A model generated the notes under the pieces. The model saw nothing but the letters and a program-made list of their open reading frames with translations, searched no databases and was not told the DNA's origin. This document shows, piece after piece, positions 24,122 through 31,667 of a stretch of DNA of 51,348 nt. The translations under genes were made by a program, and so were the position numbers. The stretch lies in the IMG/VR virus record IMGVR_UViG_3300037247_001029, positions 1-51,348 of that record, one strand, 5' to 3'. Position 1 is the stretch's first letter. Each line of letters opens with the position of its first letter. The DNA comes from a virus.

Positions 24122-24901
24122 ATGTCAGTCCTACAGATGGCGGTGGTGTGGGGGCTACAACTGCCGTTCAATCAGGCATGGGTCCTGATGGCACTGGCTG
24201 ACTTTGCCCATGACGACGGCAGCCGATGCTTCCCTGGCGTTGATCGTCTAGCCCATAAAACGGGCTATGGCGAACGTCAGGTTAGACGGCTTTTACATGA
24301 TCTCCGGGAGATTGGTCTAATTGAGGCAGTGGCGTTCCTCGGCGGTGGTAGAGGCCGCGCGACCGAATATAGACTACGTCTCGAAAAGGGTGTCAAGAAG
24401 TCCCCCTTTATAAAGGAGGACATTTCAGAAACCCTGACACCACGGGACCTAAACCCTGACACCCACGGTCAAAAGGGGGACCTGCCGGGTCAAAAGGAGG
24501 ACTTAGCTGTGACCCCCCAACCATTAAGAACCATCACTCAAACATCAGAAGAACCATTAGTACATAGTGGCACGGATACCACATGGCTGCGGACTCTACG
24601 GTCCATTGATGGCTGGGCTGCCAAGGGGGAGCCCCACATCGACAGTCTGCTAGCGTGGGTCAACGAGAAGGGATGGACGCTCGACGAGCTAGAGGCGTCG
24701 GCCATCGGGCTGGCGGCAACTAGCGACAAGACACTGAAAGGCTACCGGACTATGGCGGGCGCCTTCCAGCGGAGGTTGAACCAGGGATATGACAAGCCGG
24801 GACGGGTTCCGGTCGATGGGCGAGACCCTACGGGCGATACGAGCCAAGTTACCAGCGGCGGCCGAGCCGAGGGATGGGACAATCGCTCAGACCGGGCCTG
24901 A
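24122..24901 (+). CDS. Winged-helix replication initiator
   Basis: The protein has 259 residues. ATG 24122 is chosen for AGGAGG at a 9-nt spacing; earlier in-frame ATGs lack one. Residues about 1-85 form a winged helix: LMALADFAHDDGSRCFPGVD, then RLAHKTGYGERQVRRLLHDL. A low-complexity linker (about residues 88-150) is encoded by repeat-rich DNA resembling an origin. The C-terminal helical domain (SLLAWVNEKGWTLDELEASA) resembles initiator/DnaD-like ends. The gene precedes the helicase loader, as in lambda O-P. Confidence 0.7.
   Translation: MSVLQMAVVWGLQLPFNQAWVLMALADFAHDDGSRCFPGVDRLAHKTGYGERQVRRLLHDLREIGLIEAVAFLGGGRGRATEYRLRLEKGVKKSPFIKEDISETLTPRDLNPDTHGQKGDLPGQKEDLAVTPQPLRTITQTSEEPLVHSGTDTTWLRTLRSIDGWAAKGEPHIDSLLAWVNEKGWTLDELEASAIGLAATSDKTLKGYRTMAGAFQRRLNQGYDKPGRVPVDGRDPTGDTSQVTSGGRAEGWDNRSDRA
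24389..24559. other. Candidate replication origin inside the initiator gene
   Basis: AAACCCTGACACC occurs at 24429-24441 and 24451-24463 (22-bp period), with the inverted core GGTGTCA at 24389-24395. GGTCAAAAGG occurs at 24467-24476 and 24488-24497 (21-bp period). An AT-rich stretch with three AACCATYA units (24519, 24529, 24552) follows. Iterons beside an AT-rich segment within the initiator gene match the arrangement of lambda ori in gene O. Confidence 0.55.
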
Positions 24902-25607
24902 CTGCGCGGACTGCGGTGACCACGGCTGGTACACGCTTGATGTCGAAGTCGCTGACCCGCGATTCGGTCAAGTGATCACCTGTGCGTGCCAACCGGCCAT
25001 CAGCGCCGAACGGCTGGCAGCTTTTACCGAGTTGACACCGGGCATGCGGGCGCTGACATTCGACGTCCTGGGACCATCCAGGGCAAAGAATGTCAGCCAG
25101 GAGGCCCAGTGGGATGGAGTGGTCCGCGCGGCCCAGGCCTACGCCGCAGGCGCCACCCTGCTGCCCTGGTTCGTCCTGGCGGGGTCCCTGGGTTGGGGGA
25201 AGACACACCTGGCGACTGCCATCCTGAACTGGCGCATTGACCACCCCGATGACGGGCCGCCGGGCAAGTACGTCAACTGCCCGGACTTCCTAGCAGCCTT
25301 GCGACAGGGCATCGATGAGGGTGGCTTTGAGACGACGCTGACGCTGTACCGTGAGGTCCCGCTGTTGCTGCTGGACGACCTGGGCGCCGAGTATCAGCGG
25401 CGCCGCGGCGCCGAGGTGTCGTGGGCCGACGAGCAGATATACAGGGTCCTGGACTACCGCTACCGGGAGAAGATGGGGACCATCATCACGACCAATATCG
25501 AACTGGCGCGGGTGGCGCCGCGGCTGCGGGACCGGCTCCAGGATCGGGCGCTGGTGGCGGCGTTTGGCCTCAACCTGCCAAGCTACCGGACAGGGGAGAT
25601 ATTGTGA
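24789..25607 (+). CDS. DnaC/IstB-like helicase loader ATPase
   Basis: The protein has about 272 residues. The start at ATG 24789 is uncertain; ATG 24816 is an alternative, and both overlap the initiator gene. A zinc-like N-terminal patch (CADCGDHGWY, then ITCACQP) precedes the AAA+ core: Walker A GSLGWGKTHLA, Walker B VPLLLLDDLGAE, sensor-1 GTIITTNIEL, and an arginine-rich RLRDRLQDRALV. DnaC-type proteins load the replicative helicase. No phage helicase is seen, so host DnaB is the likely partner. Confidence 0.85.
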   Translation: MTSRDGFRSMGETLRAIRAKLPAAAEPRDGTIAQTGPDCADCGDHGWYTLDVEVADPRFGQVITCACQPAISAERLAAFTELTPGMRALTFDVLGPSRAKNVSQEAQWDGVVRAAQAYAAGATLLPWFVLAGSLGWGKTHLATAILNWRIDHPDDGPPGKYVNCPDFLAALRQGIDEGGFETTLTLYREVPLLLLDDLGAEYQRRRGAEVSWADEQIYRVLDYRYREKMGTIITTNIELARVAPRLRDRLQDRALVAAFGLNLPSYRTGEIL

Positions 25608-25828
25608 TGGCGACTGAGAGTGAGCGGGTGCGGATTCTCAGGGAGAATGAGCTTTTGAAAGCCGAGAACGAACGGCTGAAGACGCTAGGCAAGGACACTA
25701 TCCGACACCTATACCGCAACGGGCCGATGGAAGGTAGTCGGGATAGCTTCATGATTCAGAACTGGGAGGCCGCCCTTGCCGACCCGCCCCGCACAGGGGA
25801 AGGAGACGCCGATGACAGCACTAAATGA
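25607..25828 (+). CDS. Small coiled-coil protein, 73 aa
   Basis: ATG 25607 overlaps the preceding TGA, with GGGGAG upstream. The first 30 residues are a coiled coil (RVRILRENELLKAENERLKT); the rest is acidic and disordered. No function is assigned. Confidence 0.6.
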   Translation: MATESERVRILRENELLKAENERLKTLGKDTIRHLYRNGPMEGSRDSFMIQNWEAALADPPRTGEGDADDSTK

Positions 25829-26201
25829 GAGACGCGCCGAGTTTGTTTACAACGGGGCAAGGATAGCGGCTATTGCGAGCCTAGCTCCAATTGTTCCCGT
25901 TCCCTGGACCGAGCGGGAGATACCTTTCCAACAACAGTTCTTGAACGTGATAGTCCGGCAATGTGGCCCACAAAGGTCTAGTTCGCCAGAAGAATTACAT
26001 GGCAGTTGGATGCAAGCGTACTACGCAATGGGTTGGGTGTACGGGGATAAATACGACCGAGAGAGTAAGACGCACCCAGACCTTGTGCCATATGTGGAGC
26101 TAGGGCAACTAGAACAGGACAAGGACGCTGTATTCGTTGCTCTATGTGAGATAGCCAGGCAGTGGATTTATGAGGGAGACGCTGATGCAGACTCAGGCTG
26201 A
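25812..26201 (+). CDS. RyR-domain protein
   Basis: The protein has 129 residues; ATG 25812 follows AAGGAG. The RyR (ryanodine-receptor repeat) motif is strong: ELHGSWMQAYYAMGWVYGDK, then THPDLVPYVELGQLEQDKDA and VFVALCEIA. RyR domains occur singly in many phages and bacterial proteins. In eukaryotic receptors they form regulatory contacts, and proposed prokaryotic roles include ligand sensing. The N-terminal 50 residues are helical and unique. Base use here is less GC-rich than in neighbouring genes, suggesting recent acquisition. Confidence 0.85.
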   Translation: MTALNERRAEFVYNGARIAAIASLAPIVPVPWTEREIPFQQQFLNVIVRQCGPQRSSSPEELHGSWMQAYYAMGWVYGDKYDRESKTHPDLVPYVELGQLEQDKDAVFVALCEIARQWIYEGDADADSG

Positions 26202-26268
26202 CCCCACAGCCCGCCTAGCCGCTCTCCGCGCGGTGGCGAAGCAGGCGGGGATGCCATGCGAATCCTAG
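26185..26268 (+). CDS. 27-aa peptide, remnant of a paralogous gene
   Basis: ATG 26185 follows GAGGGAG and the frame ends at TAG 26266-26268. The peptide MQTQADPTARLAALRAVAKQ joins a start like that of the 30949 gene (TDLTARLATLR) to an end nearly identical to the C-terminus of the 31752 gene (LAALRAVAKQAGM). The DNA at 26215-26253 closely matches that near 32139-32178. It looks like the deletion relic of a longer gene, although it may still be translated. Confidence 0.45.
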   Translation: MQTQADPTARLAALRAVAKQAGMPCES

Positions 26269-26747
26269 GCGTTGATCCCTCGACGGTCGCCACCGGTTGG
26301 GGCTTCTTCGACTTCAAGGACGGCCAATACATGGGACCGCAGTCCGGTGTGCTGCGTGGGTCCCACAACGACAACATCGATGATCGGCTGCTGACGATGT
26401 TCGAGGGCATGGAGGCCGTCATCAGCGCCATGCGCCCCGACATCGTCTGTGTCGAGTCCGCCTACGTGGGCCGCAACATGAAGACGGCCATCGCCCTGGC
26501 CAGGGTTTGGGGCGCGGTCACCATCGCCGCCAAACGGGCCAAGGTCGCTACGCAGTTCTACACACCATCGGAGATACGACAGGCCGTCACGTCCTACGGT
26601 AGCTCGTCCAAGGATCAGGTCGCCCGGAGCGTCGCGGCCATCATGGGGGATCCCAACCAGGTCATCCAGGGTGACCAGGCCGACGCGTTGGCGGTCGCGG
26701 TGTGCCACGCGCGGCGCATACATGCGGTGGCGTTAGGGGAGGGCTGA
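26256..26747 (+). CDS. ruvC: RuvC-like Holliday junction resolvase
   Basis: The protein has 163 residues. The catalytic tetrad is complete: D7 in ILGVDPSTVATGWG, E67 in DIVCVESAYVG, and D140/D143 in QGDQADALAVAVCHA. The length equals that of cellular RuvC. It resolves branched DNA formed during recombination-dependent replication or before packaging. It lies in the early operon with the annealing protein and helicase loader. Confidence 0.9.
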   Translation: MRILGVDPSTVATGWGFFDFKDGQYMGPQSGVLRGSHNDNIDDRLLTMFEGMEAVISAMRPDIVCVESAYVGRNMKTAIALARVWGAVTIAAKRAKVATQFYTPSEIRQAVTSYGSSSKDQVARSVAAIMGDPNQVIQGDQADALAVAVCHARRIHAVALGEG

Positions 26748-26748
26748 G

Positions 26749-27009
26749 ATGACCGACGAGCAGGATTGCACAGAGTGGCTAGAGGACAATGGCCAATGTG
26801 ACCTTGAGGCAGGCCATTTTCCCGAGATGCGCCACCTCCTGATCAACATCGACCACGGCATCTATTGGAAGGTGGTCTGGCCTATCGACGATTCCGATCC
26901 CGATGTAAAGCGTTACCTCGCGGTTGCCCAGGCTTATGAGGACGAGGACAACCGCCAGTTGGCCGAACAGGCCGCCGCCAGGGCTGGCAATGCCGACGGG
27001 GGGCAATGA
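26749..27009 (+). CDS. Hypothetical protein with a C/H motif, 86 aa
   Basis: ATG 26749 follows GGGAGGG. The N-terminus CTEWLEDNGQCDLEAGHFPE, then MRH resembles the small Cys/His knuckles often seen in actinophage and related phage proteins. The C-terminus is a charged helix (EDEDNRQLAEQAAARAG). No function is assigned. Confidence 0.6.
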   Translation: MTDEQDCTEWLEDNGQCDLEAGHFPEMRHLLINIDHGIYWKVVWPIDDSDPDVKRYLAVAQAYEDEDNRQLAEQAAARAGNADGGQ

Positions 27010-27089
27010 TAACGCCACCGATCAAGGCGCTGCTCGTCCTGGGCACGGTGCTCCTAATCATCGGCATCGTCCTGGTGTGGGGGACATGA
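27006..27089 (+). CDS. 27-aa single transmembrane peptide
   Basis: ATG 27006 overlaps the previous TGA, and its own TGA overlaps the next ATG. It is one hydrophobic helix (ALLVLGTVLLIIGIVLVWGT). Stop/start overlaps on both sides argue that it is a real gene despite its size. Confidence 0.6.
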   Translation: MITPPIKALLVLGTVLLIIGIVLVWGT

Positions 27090-27403
27090 AGGAACTCAGC
27101 ACCGACGTGCGGATACCGTTCCAGCCCTACTTCAAAGAGGCGATGCAGAGGGGGCAGAAGCGGGTGACATCCAGGTCTAAGCGCCTGGGCGAGGAAGGCC
27201 AGACCTTCGTGGCCTTCGACTGCCGCTTCGTCCTGGTCGGGGTCCACGAGCGACCGCTGTCCTGGGTCAGGGATTACCTGTGGTGGTACGAGGGCTGCGA
27301 GTCGCCCGATGCGTTCGTGCGGGTATGGCTGAATATCTACAAGCGGGCAGGCTGGAGGCCGGACCGACAGGTGTGGGTCCACGCCTTTGGGAGGATAGAG
27401 TGA
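27086..27403 (+). CDS. ASCH/PUA-like protein
   Basis: The protein has 105 residues; ATG 27086 overlaps the upstream stop. It carries the pattern of small phage ASCH proteins: VRIPFQPYFKEAMQRGQKRV, then TSRSKRLGEEGQTF, then WWYEGCESPDAFVRVWLNIY and a closing QVWVHAF. It probably binds or hydrolyses modified nucleosides or RNA. It differs from the 22284 ASCH protein in sequence, so the phage carries two subfamilies. Confidence 0.7.
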   Translation: MKELSTDVRIPFQPYFKEAMQRGQKRVTSRSKRLGEEGQTFVAFDCRFVLVGVHERPLSWVRDYLWWYEGCESPDAFVRVWLNIYKRAGWRPDRQVWVHAFGRIE

Positions 27404-27702
27404 CCGATGAGCGCCGCCGATGCCTGTGCGGGGCAGCGGTACGAGTGGCCGTGAATCTGACGGACTTCGTCCAGGTTTGCAGCACTGGCGAACACGTCAC
27501 ACTGGGCCAGACCGACCCAAGGGTCTACATCTACGTCGAGAACCCAGGTGACGTGATCGATACCAAGGGCCGTTGCTGGCTGTGCGGTGGCGTGGACCCC
27601 AACGAGACGGTCACGGTCGCTCGCGAGTACCCCGATGGTCCGCAGTGTCCGGCCTACAGGACGATGGTCCACACCGGTTGTTGGCAGGACATGGAGCCAT
27701 GA
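27400..27702 (+). CDS. Zinc-finger-like protein, 100 aa
   Basis: GTG 27400 follows GGGAGG and overlaps the previous stop. It carries Cys clusters CLCG, a lone Cys/His pair, and CWLCGG with later C/H residues (CPAYRTMVHTGC), enough for two zinc sites. Function is unknown. Confidence 0.6.
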   Translation: MTDERRRCLCGAAVRVAVNLTDFVQVCSTGEHVTLGQTDPRVYIYVENPGDVIDTKGRCWLCGGVDPNETVTVAREYPDGPQCPAYRTMVHTGCWQDMEP

Positions 27703-27947
27703 AGGTGTCGTTCTACAACGCCACCTCCCTTGCCGTCTCCCCTGCCGCATTCCGCGTGATCGAACCGCCGGACAGCAATTTACTAATACAAATCTCTCGT
27801 ATCGGGGCGTTGCCACGGGCGGATGAAACGGTCATTGTCGCCGGGGCCATATGGATAGTCATGGAGGTGGTCCACCTGGTCGGGCCGGGCGACGACTACG
27901 AGGCGCGGGTGTGGTTGAGGCCTGGCGAGTGGCGAGAAGCGCCATGA
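27699..27947 (+). CDS. Hypothetical protein, 82 aa
   Basis: ATG 27699 overlaps the preceding stop. The sequence is beta-rich (VIVAGAIWIVMEVVHLVGPG) and short, like small SH3-type folds. No family is recognised. Confidence 0.6.
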   Translation: MKVSFYNATSLAVSPAAFRVIEPPDSNLLIQISRIGALPRADETVIVAGAIWIVMEVVHLVGPGDDYEARVWLRPGEWREAP

Positions 27948-28798
27948 ATAAGACCACGATCTCCTGGACCGACTACACGTGGAACCCCGTAACGGGCTGC
28001 ACGAAGGTGAGCCCTGGCTGTGCCCACTGCTACGCCGAGGCCGTGACGCTCCGATTCAAGCGCGGGCCAGCGTTCCTGCCAGGAGTCTCTGAGGTCCAGT
28101 TACACATGAAACGCGTTTTCCAACCGTTGCGGTGGCGCAAACCAAGGATGATCTTCACCTGCTCCATGGGTGATTTATTCCATGAAGAGGTGCCCTTCGA
28201 CTTTATTGGGCGAATCTTTGTCACAATGGCTGTCGCAGAGCGGCACACCTTCCAAGTTTTGACCAAACGCCCTGACCGCATGAAGGAATGGTTCGATTGG
28301 GCGCAGCAGCACAAGGGCGACGACGGCGGTGCTTCCCCCGTGGTGCCACGGACGGCAATCAATAGCGGCCTGTGGCCACTTCCCAATGTCTGGCTCGGCG
28401 TCTCGGTCGAGAATCAGCATTGGGCGGACCGACGCATCCCGTTGCTCTTGGAGACCCCCGCGGCGGTCCGGTTCCTGAGCATCGAGCCTCTGCTGAAGCC
28501 GGTGGACTTGACGCCGTTCTTTGAACCGACCTATGCCTGCACGATGCCGACGCATGTTCTGAGCGGGAAGCACGGCCAACGGCTGGCACCGATCGACTGG
28601 ACGATAGTCGGCGGAGAAAGCGGCCCGAAGCACCGCCCGATGGACCCCGCCTGGGTCGAGGACATCCGCGACCAGTGCGTGGCCGCTGACGTGCCGCTGT
28701 TCGTGAAGCAAGACGCTGGGCCGACGCCAGGCCAGCAGGGGCGGCTGTCGGACGCGCTGTGGGCGCTGAAGGAGTTTCCGTCCGCCGCCCCAGGTTGA
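27944..28798 (+). CDS. DUF5131 (Gp37/Gp68-like) radical SAM-type protein
   Basis: The protein has 284 residues; ATG 27944 overlaps the upstream TGA. The N-terminus ISWTDYTWNPVTGCTKVSPG, then CAHCYAE is the family signature; C19, C26 and C29 (CX6CX2C) should hold an iron-sulfur cluster. Later motifs FTCSMGDLFHEEVP, FQVLTKRPDRM, VWLGVSVENQ and WTIVGGESGPKHRPM are also typical. The family is widespread in phages and related to spore photoproduct lyase-like radical SAM enzymes. The substrate is unknown, but it may act on DNA bases. Confidence 0.9.
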   Translation: MNKTTISWTDYTWNPVTGCTKVSPGCAHCYAEAVTLRFKRGPAFLPGVSEVQLHMKRVFQPLRWRKPRMIFTCSMGDLFHEEVPFDFIGRIFVTMAVAERHTFQVLTKRPDRMKEWFDWAQQHKGDDGGASPVVPRTAINSGLWPLPNVWLGVSVENQHWADRRIPLLLETPAAVRFLSIEPLLKPVDLTPFFEPTYACTMPTHVLSGKHGQRLAPIDWTIVGGESGPKHRPMDPAWVEDIRDQCVAADVPLFVKQDAGPTPGQQGRLSDALWALKEFPSAAPG

Positions 28799-28844
28799 CG
28801 GCGGCTACGGGCGACGCGGTTTACCGCGCCCCCAGGAGGGCATT

Positions 28845-29228
28845 ATGCAGGTTGACACATTAGCCAGGTACCAGCCGATGGTGGATTTCATCAGGCACTA
28901 CACCCAAGAACACGGATACCCGCCAACTGTCCGCGAAATGCAGCAGGCCCTCGGTCTCTCGTCCACTTCGGTTGTCAACTACTGGATGCACATATTGCAA
29001 CGTGCCGGCCGCATCACCTGGTCGGAAGGTCACAGTCGGACGGTCCAGATCGTCGGCGACGATGTTAACGATTTGGTCATCCACCTGACTGGCGACGAGG
29101 CCAGAATGGTGCGGGAGGCGATGGGCAACGACGAGCCCAAAACCATCCTGATGCAGGTAGTCCGGGACCGACTACCCGGTTTAGTACGAACGGACCACGC
29201 CGATAGGACTAAAGTGTCTGGCGGCTAG
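28845..29228 (+). CDS. LexA-type winged-helix DNA-binding protein
   Basis: The protein has 127 residues; ATG 28845 follows AGGAGGG. Residues about 8-70 match the LexA DNA-binding domain: MVDFIRHYTQEHGYPPTVRE, then MQQALGLSSTSVVNYWMHIL. The S24 protease half is missing, replaced by a short helical tail. It could compete with host LexA or regulate the early operon. Confidence 0.8.
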   Translation: MQVDTLARYQPMVDFIRHYTQEHGYPPTVREMQQALGLSSTSVVNYWMHILQRAGRITWSEGHSRTVQIVGDDVNDLVIHLTGDEARMVREAMGNDEPKTILMQVVRDRLPGLVRTDHADRTKVSGG

Positions 29229-29269
29229 TCTGACCGCGGGCGTAGAGTGGCTTGATGGAGGGGGAACGT

Positions 29270-29611
29270 ATGAGTCAGCGCGCCCAAATCAGGACGAGGC
29301 CGTGGACCGATGTGGAGCGCCGGGCCTTTAACTGGAATCAACGCTTTGGGCGCCCGATCAAATCGATGGCCTGTGCTAGGCGCGATCACGCGTCCTGCGG
29401 GGGCGTCACCGATGGTCCCTGTGCCTGCAACTGCCACTTTACGTGGGATGGCAAGGTCGACCTGGTCCGGTTGATCGATGGCCGTGTCGGACTATGTCTC
29501 GGGGTGCTAAAGGAACCGGAGTACAAGATGATGGTCCACCTGGGCTTCGACACCGAGATCGCAGTCGACATTGGTGAACCGGTCCTGCTGGACCAGGCGC
29601 CAGCACCATGA
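29270..29611 (+). CDS. Hypothetical cysteine-containing protein, 113 aa
   Basis: ATG 29270 has GGAGGGGGAA just upstream. A basic N-terminus is followed by CARRDHASCGG, then GPCACNCHF, a likely zinc site, and then a beta-rich C-terminal half. No family is recognised. Confidence 0.6.
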   Translation: MSQRAQIRTRPWTDVERRAFNWNQRFGRPIKSMACARRDHASCGGVTDGPCACNCHFTWDGKVDLVRLIDGRVGLCLGVLKEPEYKMMVHLGFDTEIAVDIGEPVLLDQAPAP

Positions 29612-29865
29612 CAGACAGGGCCGATCACGCCTGCGCCGTGGATGATTGCACCAAGCCGCTGCCGCACCACGTTCTGATGTGCCGCCCCCATTGGCGGATG
29701 GTGCCGAGACCTGTGCAGCGCGATGTGAACTCGACCTGGCGCCGGGCGTCGCGACTGCGCGACCAACCGTTACCCGACCCCGCACGCGTCCAGGCCGTCA
29801 AGGACTACCTGGCGGCCCGGCGCGCCGCAGTCGACATCGTCAATGGAAAGGAGTCCCGTGAATAA
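29608..29865 (+). CDS. Small CxnC-HxxHW phage protein, 85 aa
   Basis: ATG 29608 overlaps the previous TGA. The pattern CAVDDCTKPLPHHVLMCRPH, then WRMVPRPVQRDV resembles a small zinc-binding family frequent in phages of high-GC hosts. The C-terminus is helical (VQAVKDYLAARRAAVDIVNG). It is probably a nucleic-acid or protein adaptor. Confidence 0.7.
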   Translation: MTDRADHACAVDDCTKPLPHHVLMCRPHWRMVPRPVQRDVNSTWRRASRLRDQPLPDPARVQAVKDYLAARRAAVDIVNGKESRE

Positions 29866-30049
29866 GCGCAGTCTATGGCCCTGGCATCGACCTGAGCGAC
29901 AGCCCAGGCGCCTGATGCTGACTCCCGCGGACTTTAAGGTCCTGGTTGGTGGTGGTGTCGTCGAGCGCGACGGGGTCGCGGTGGCGTTGCATGACATCGG
30001 CTACGGCGTCATGGCCAGTATCGTCTACCAGGTCAGCAAGGGGGCCTGA
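29858..30049 (+). CDS. Hypothetical protein, 63 aa
   Basis: GTG 29858 follows AAAGGAG and overlaps the previous stop. A basic N-terminus (NKRSLWPWHRPERQPRR) is followed by a hydrophobic beta segment. Function is unknown. Its TGA overlaps the next ATG. Confidence 0.6.
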   Translation: MNKRSLWPWHRPERQPRRLMLTPADFKVLVGGGVVERDGVAVALHDIGYGVMASIVYQVSKGA

Positions 30050-30336
30050 TGACTGGCCACCTCGATGGCTTATTTGATCATGTGGACGGGTCTCAGGTGG
30101 GTATTGTCCTATTTACCGACGGATACCGCGATGACCCCAAGGCTCTAATAGAGTTAGCTGTGATCATCGTCCTGGACAAGCCGCTCTATTTGATCGTGCA
30201 ATATGGGTGCCTGTTGCCTGAAAAGCTACGTGCAATAGCGGATGGCGTGGTGTTCCATGATGGCACCAATGAAGGTTGGAGGCAGGCAAGCCATGAGGTC
30301 ATGGAAATGGCACGCAAACGGGGCCACCTTGTCTAA
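30049..30336 (+). CDS. Rossmann-like protein resembling nucleoside deoxyribosyltransferases
   Basis: The protein has 95 residues. SQVGIVLFTDGYRDDPKALI, then ELAVIIVLDKPLYLIVQYG and LPEKLRAIADGVV follow the strand-helix pattern of short deoxyribosyltransferase-like or TIR-like phage proteins. Catalytic residues of a known enzyme cannot be assigned. Base use is less GC-rich than in neighbours. Confidence 0.45.
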   Translation: MTGHLDGLFDHVDGSQVGIVLFTDGYRDDPKALIELAVIIVLDKPLYLIVQYGCLLPEKLRAIADGVVFHDGTNEGWRQASHEVMEMARKRGHLV

Positions 30337-30419
30337 GTCCATGTACCCGCACGACCCTAGGGACTCAGGACTGTGGCCAGACGACGGCGGAGCTCAGCAA
30401 CGGCAGCGACGAGGTCTTC

Positions 30420-30548
30420 GTGGCCCGGCTGCCATGCAAGGAGGGATGCCCAAAGGGCCAGGACGAAGCGATCAGCGCGGCAGGAGGGCGCGCCGACCGG
30501 GATGCCCTGGCGCACCTAGCGTCGATACGACAGGGAACAACCAGGTAA
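30420..30548 (+). CDS. Cysteine-containing small gene with unclear or broken 5' end
   Basis: The conservative start is GTG 30420 (GAGG 5 nt upstream), giving 42 residues: ARLPCKEGCPKGQDEAISAA and so on to TAA 30546-30548. Coding-like sequence continues upstream in the same frame (DCGQTTAELSNGSDEVFV, from about 30370) but has no start codon back to a stop near 30296. In the neighbouring frame ATG 30341 gives MYPHDPRDSGLWPDD; a +1 change near 30370 would join the two into a plausible 68-residue zinc protein. Confidence 0.45.
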   Translation: MARLPCKEGCPKGQDEAISAAGGRADRDALAHLASIRQGTTR

Positions 30549-30562
30549 GGGGGTCAACCAGG

Positions 30563-30700
30563 ATGACTAAACGCGTAGACAGGCTCGTGGAGATCGCAGT
30601 CGTGGGGTACATTGTGACCAGCATCACACAGGTGTTGATGGCGGGATCGTCAACGGCCCCTTGGTGGGTAGCCGGGTTCACACAGGCGATCGGCGGATGA
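30563..30700 (+). CDS. Small single-pass membrane protein, 45 aa
   Basis: ATG 30563 follows AAGGGGG. A basic start (MTKRVDRLVE) leads to one hydrophobic segment (IAVVGYIVTSITQVLMAG). No family is recognised. Confidence 0.5.
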   Translation: MTKRVDRLVEIAVVGYIVTSITQVLMAGSSTAPWWVAGFTQAIGG

Positions 30701-30751
30701 GGTGGCGCTCTACCCGCCGTCGACACGGACGTGACCGGGAAGGAGATACTG

Positions 30752-30952
30752 ATGCAGGCCATGAATGACATAGAGTGCAAGCACCCAGAAGATAACCGTG
30801 TTTGGTCATCAGAGTGCTGCGGTGCCGGTTACGTTGATGACCTGTCTGGTGGGAGTCCCGATGGGAGCCGCCTAGGCTTCTGCGCCAAGTGTCGTGACGG
30901 CGCGGTCTTTACACTGGTCTGTAGTGACTGTATGGGGGACGTGCAGCCATGA
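30752..30952 (+). CDS. Three-CxxC zinc protein, 66 aa
   Basis: ATG 30752 is preferred for GGAAGGAG with a 7-nt spacer. Cysteines occur as DIECKHPE, ECCGAG, CAKC and CSDC, likely two zinc sites. Its stop overlaps the next ATG. Confidence 0.6.
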   Translation: MQAMNDIECKHPEDNRVWSSECCGAGYVDDLSGGSPDGSRLGFCAKCRDGAVFTLVCSDCMGDVQP

Positions 30953-31233
30953 CCCAGACTGACCTCACAGCCCGCCTGGCCACCCTGCGCCCCGAAGTCA
31001 TCGGCTTTGCCGTGATGATGGAAACCGTCCTCGTCCAGAACGACTGGAAGGGTGGCTGGCAGGACATGGAGTACGACGAAATCCTTGAGCGCATCGACCA
31101 AGAATTAGCGGAGTTGAAGGAAGCCTTCACTCCTCTCAAAACACGGTTCTGGGCCACGTCAGAACAAGAAAACGCCAAGAAGGAAGCTATCGACGTGGCC
31201 AACTTCTGCATGATGCTGGTGGACTCACTATGA
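30949..31233 (+). CDS. MazG-like all-alpha protein
   Basis: The protein has 94 residues. LERIDQELAELKEAF and the C-terminal KKEAIDVANFCMMLVDSL resemble the EExxE and EAxDVANF helices of MazG/dUTPase-type all-alpha NTP pyrophosphohydrolases. This family often cleanses nucleotide pools or removes ppGpp. The N-terminus (TDLTARLATLR) recurs in two other genes of this region. Confidence 0.6.
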   Translation: MTQTDLTARLATLRPEVIGFAVMMETVLVQNDWKGGWQDMEYDEILERIDQELAELKEAFTPLKTRFWATSEQENAKKEAIDVANFCMMLVDSL

Positions 31234-31667
31234 CCATCGAAACAGACCTGAAACAGCGCCTAGCCACTCTGCAAGCCACGTTGGCCGAGGCGATGAAGGC
31301 GTGCCCGGAGTGCGAGGGCACCTGTATCAGCTTAGGGGCCGTCTGTGACCTGGGCTGCCAAGGCACCGGCGAAGTCGCCATGTTCCCCGAGTTCCGGCAG
31401 GTGTGTAAGTGCCGACATCTCATGCGTTCATGCCTTTGCCCCGATAAGCAAGGTTGGCAGGTCTGCGCCGGCGACTTGGCGGACGGGCTGGCGGGGCTGA
31501 CATATGGACAGGCGGATAGGGTTTTCAAGAATCTTCGGGCTTACTATTGGAACTGGGAACCAGCATTTGAGGGTAAGAAAGCCCCCATGCCCTCCGCCCT
31601 CGAAATCCGAGTCAAGGAGCTGGAGCTGATCTGCGACGTTGCGGGACTGGAGGTGACTGATGTCTAA
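31230..31667 (+). CDS. DnaJ-type zinc-finger protein, 145 aa
   Basis: ATG 31230 overlaps the previous stop. The N-terminus TDLKQRLATLQATLAEAMKA is followed by CPECEGTC, CDLGCQGTG, CKC and CLC, a CxxCxGxG-like array, then a helical C-terminus. It is a paralogue in architecture of the 31752 gene. Confidence 0.65.
   Translation: MTIETDLKQRLATLQATLAEAMKACPECEGTCISLGAVCDLGCQGTGEVAMFPEFRQVCKCRHLMRSCLCPDKQGWQVCAGDLADGLAGLTYGQADRVFKNLRAYYWNWEPAFEGKKAPMPSALEIRVKELELICDVAGLEVTDV

Noticed and set aside
23800-24201. Rightward frame bridging the annealing protein and the initiator genes
   Set aside because: Arg/Pro/Gly-rich translation that overlaps both genes and the hairpin; no start signal.
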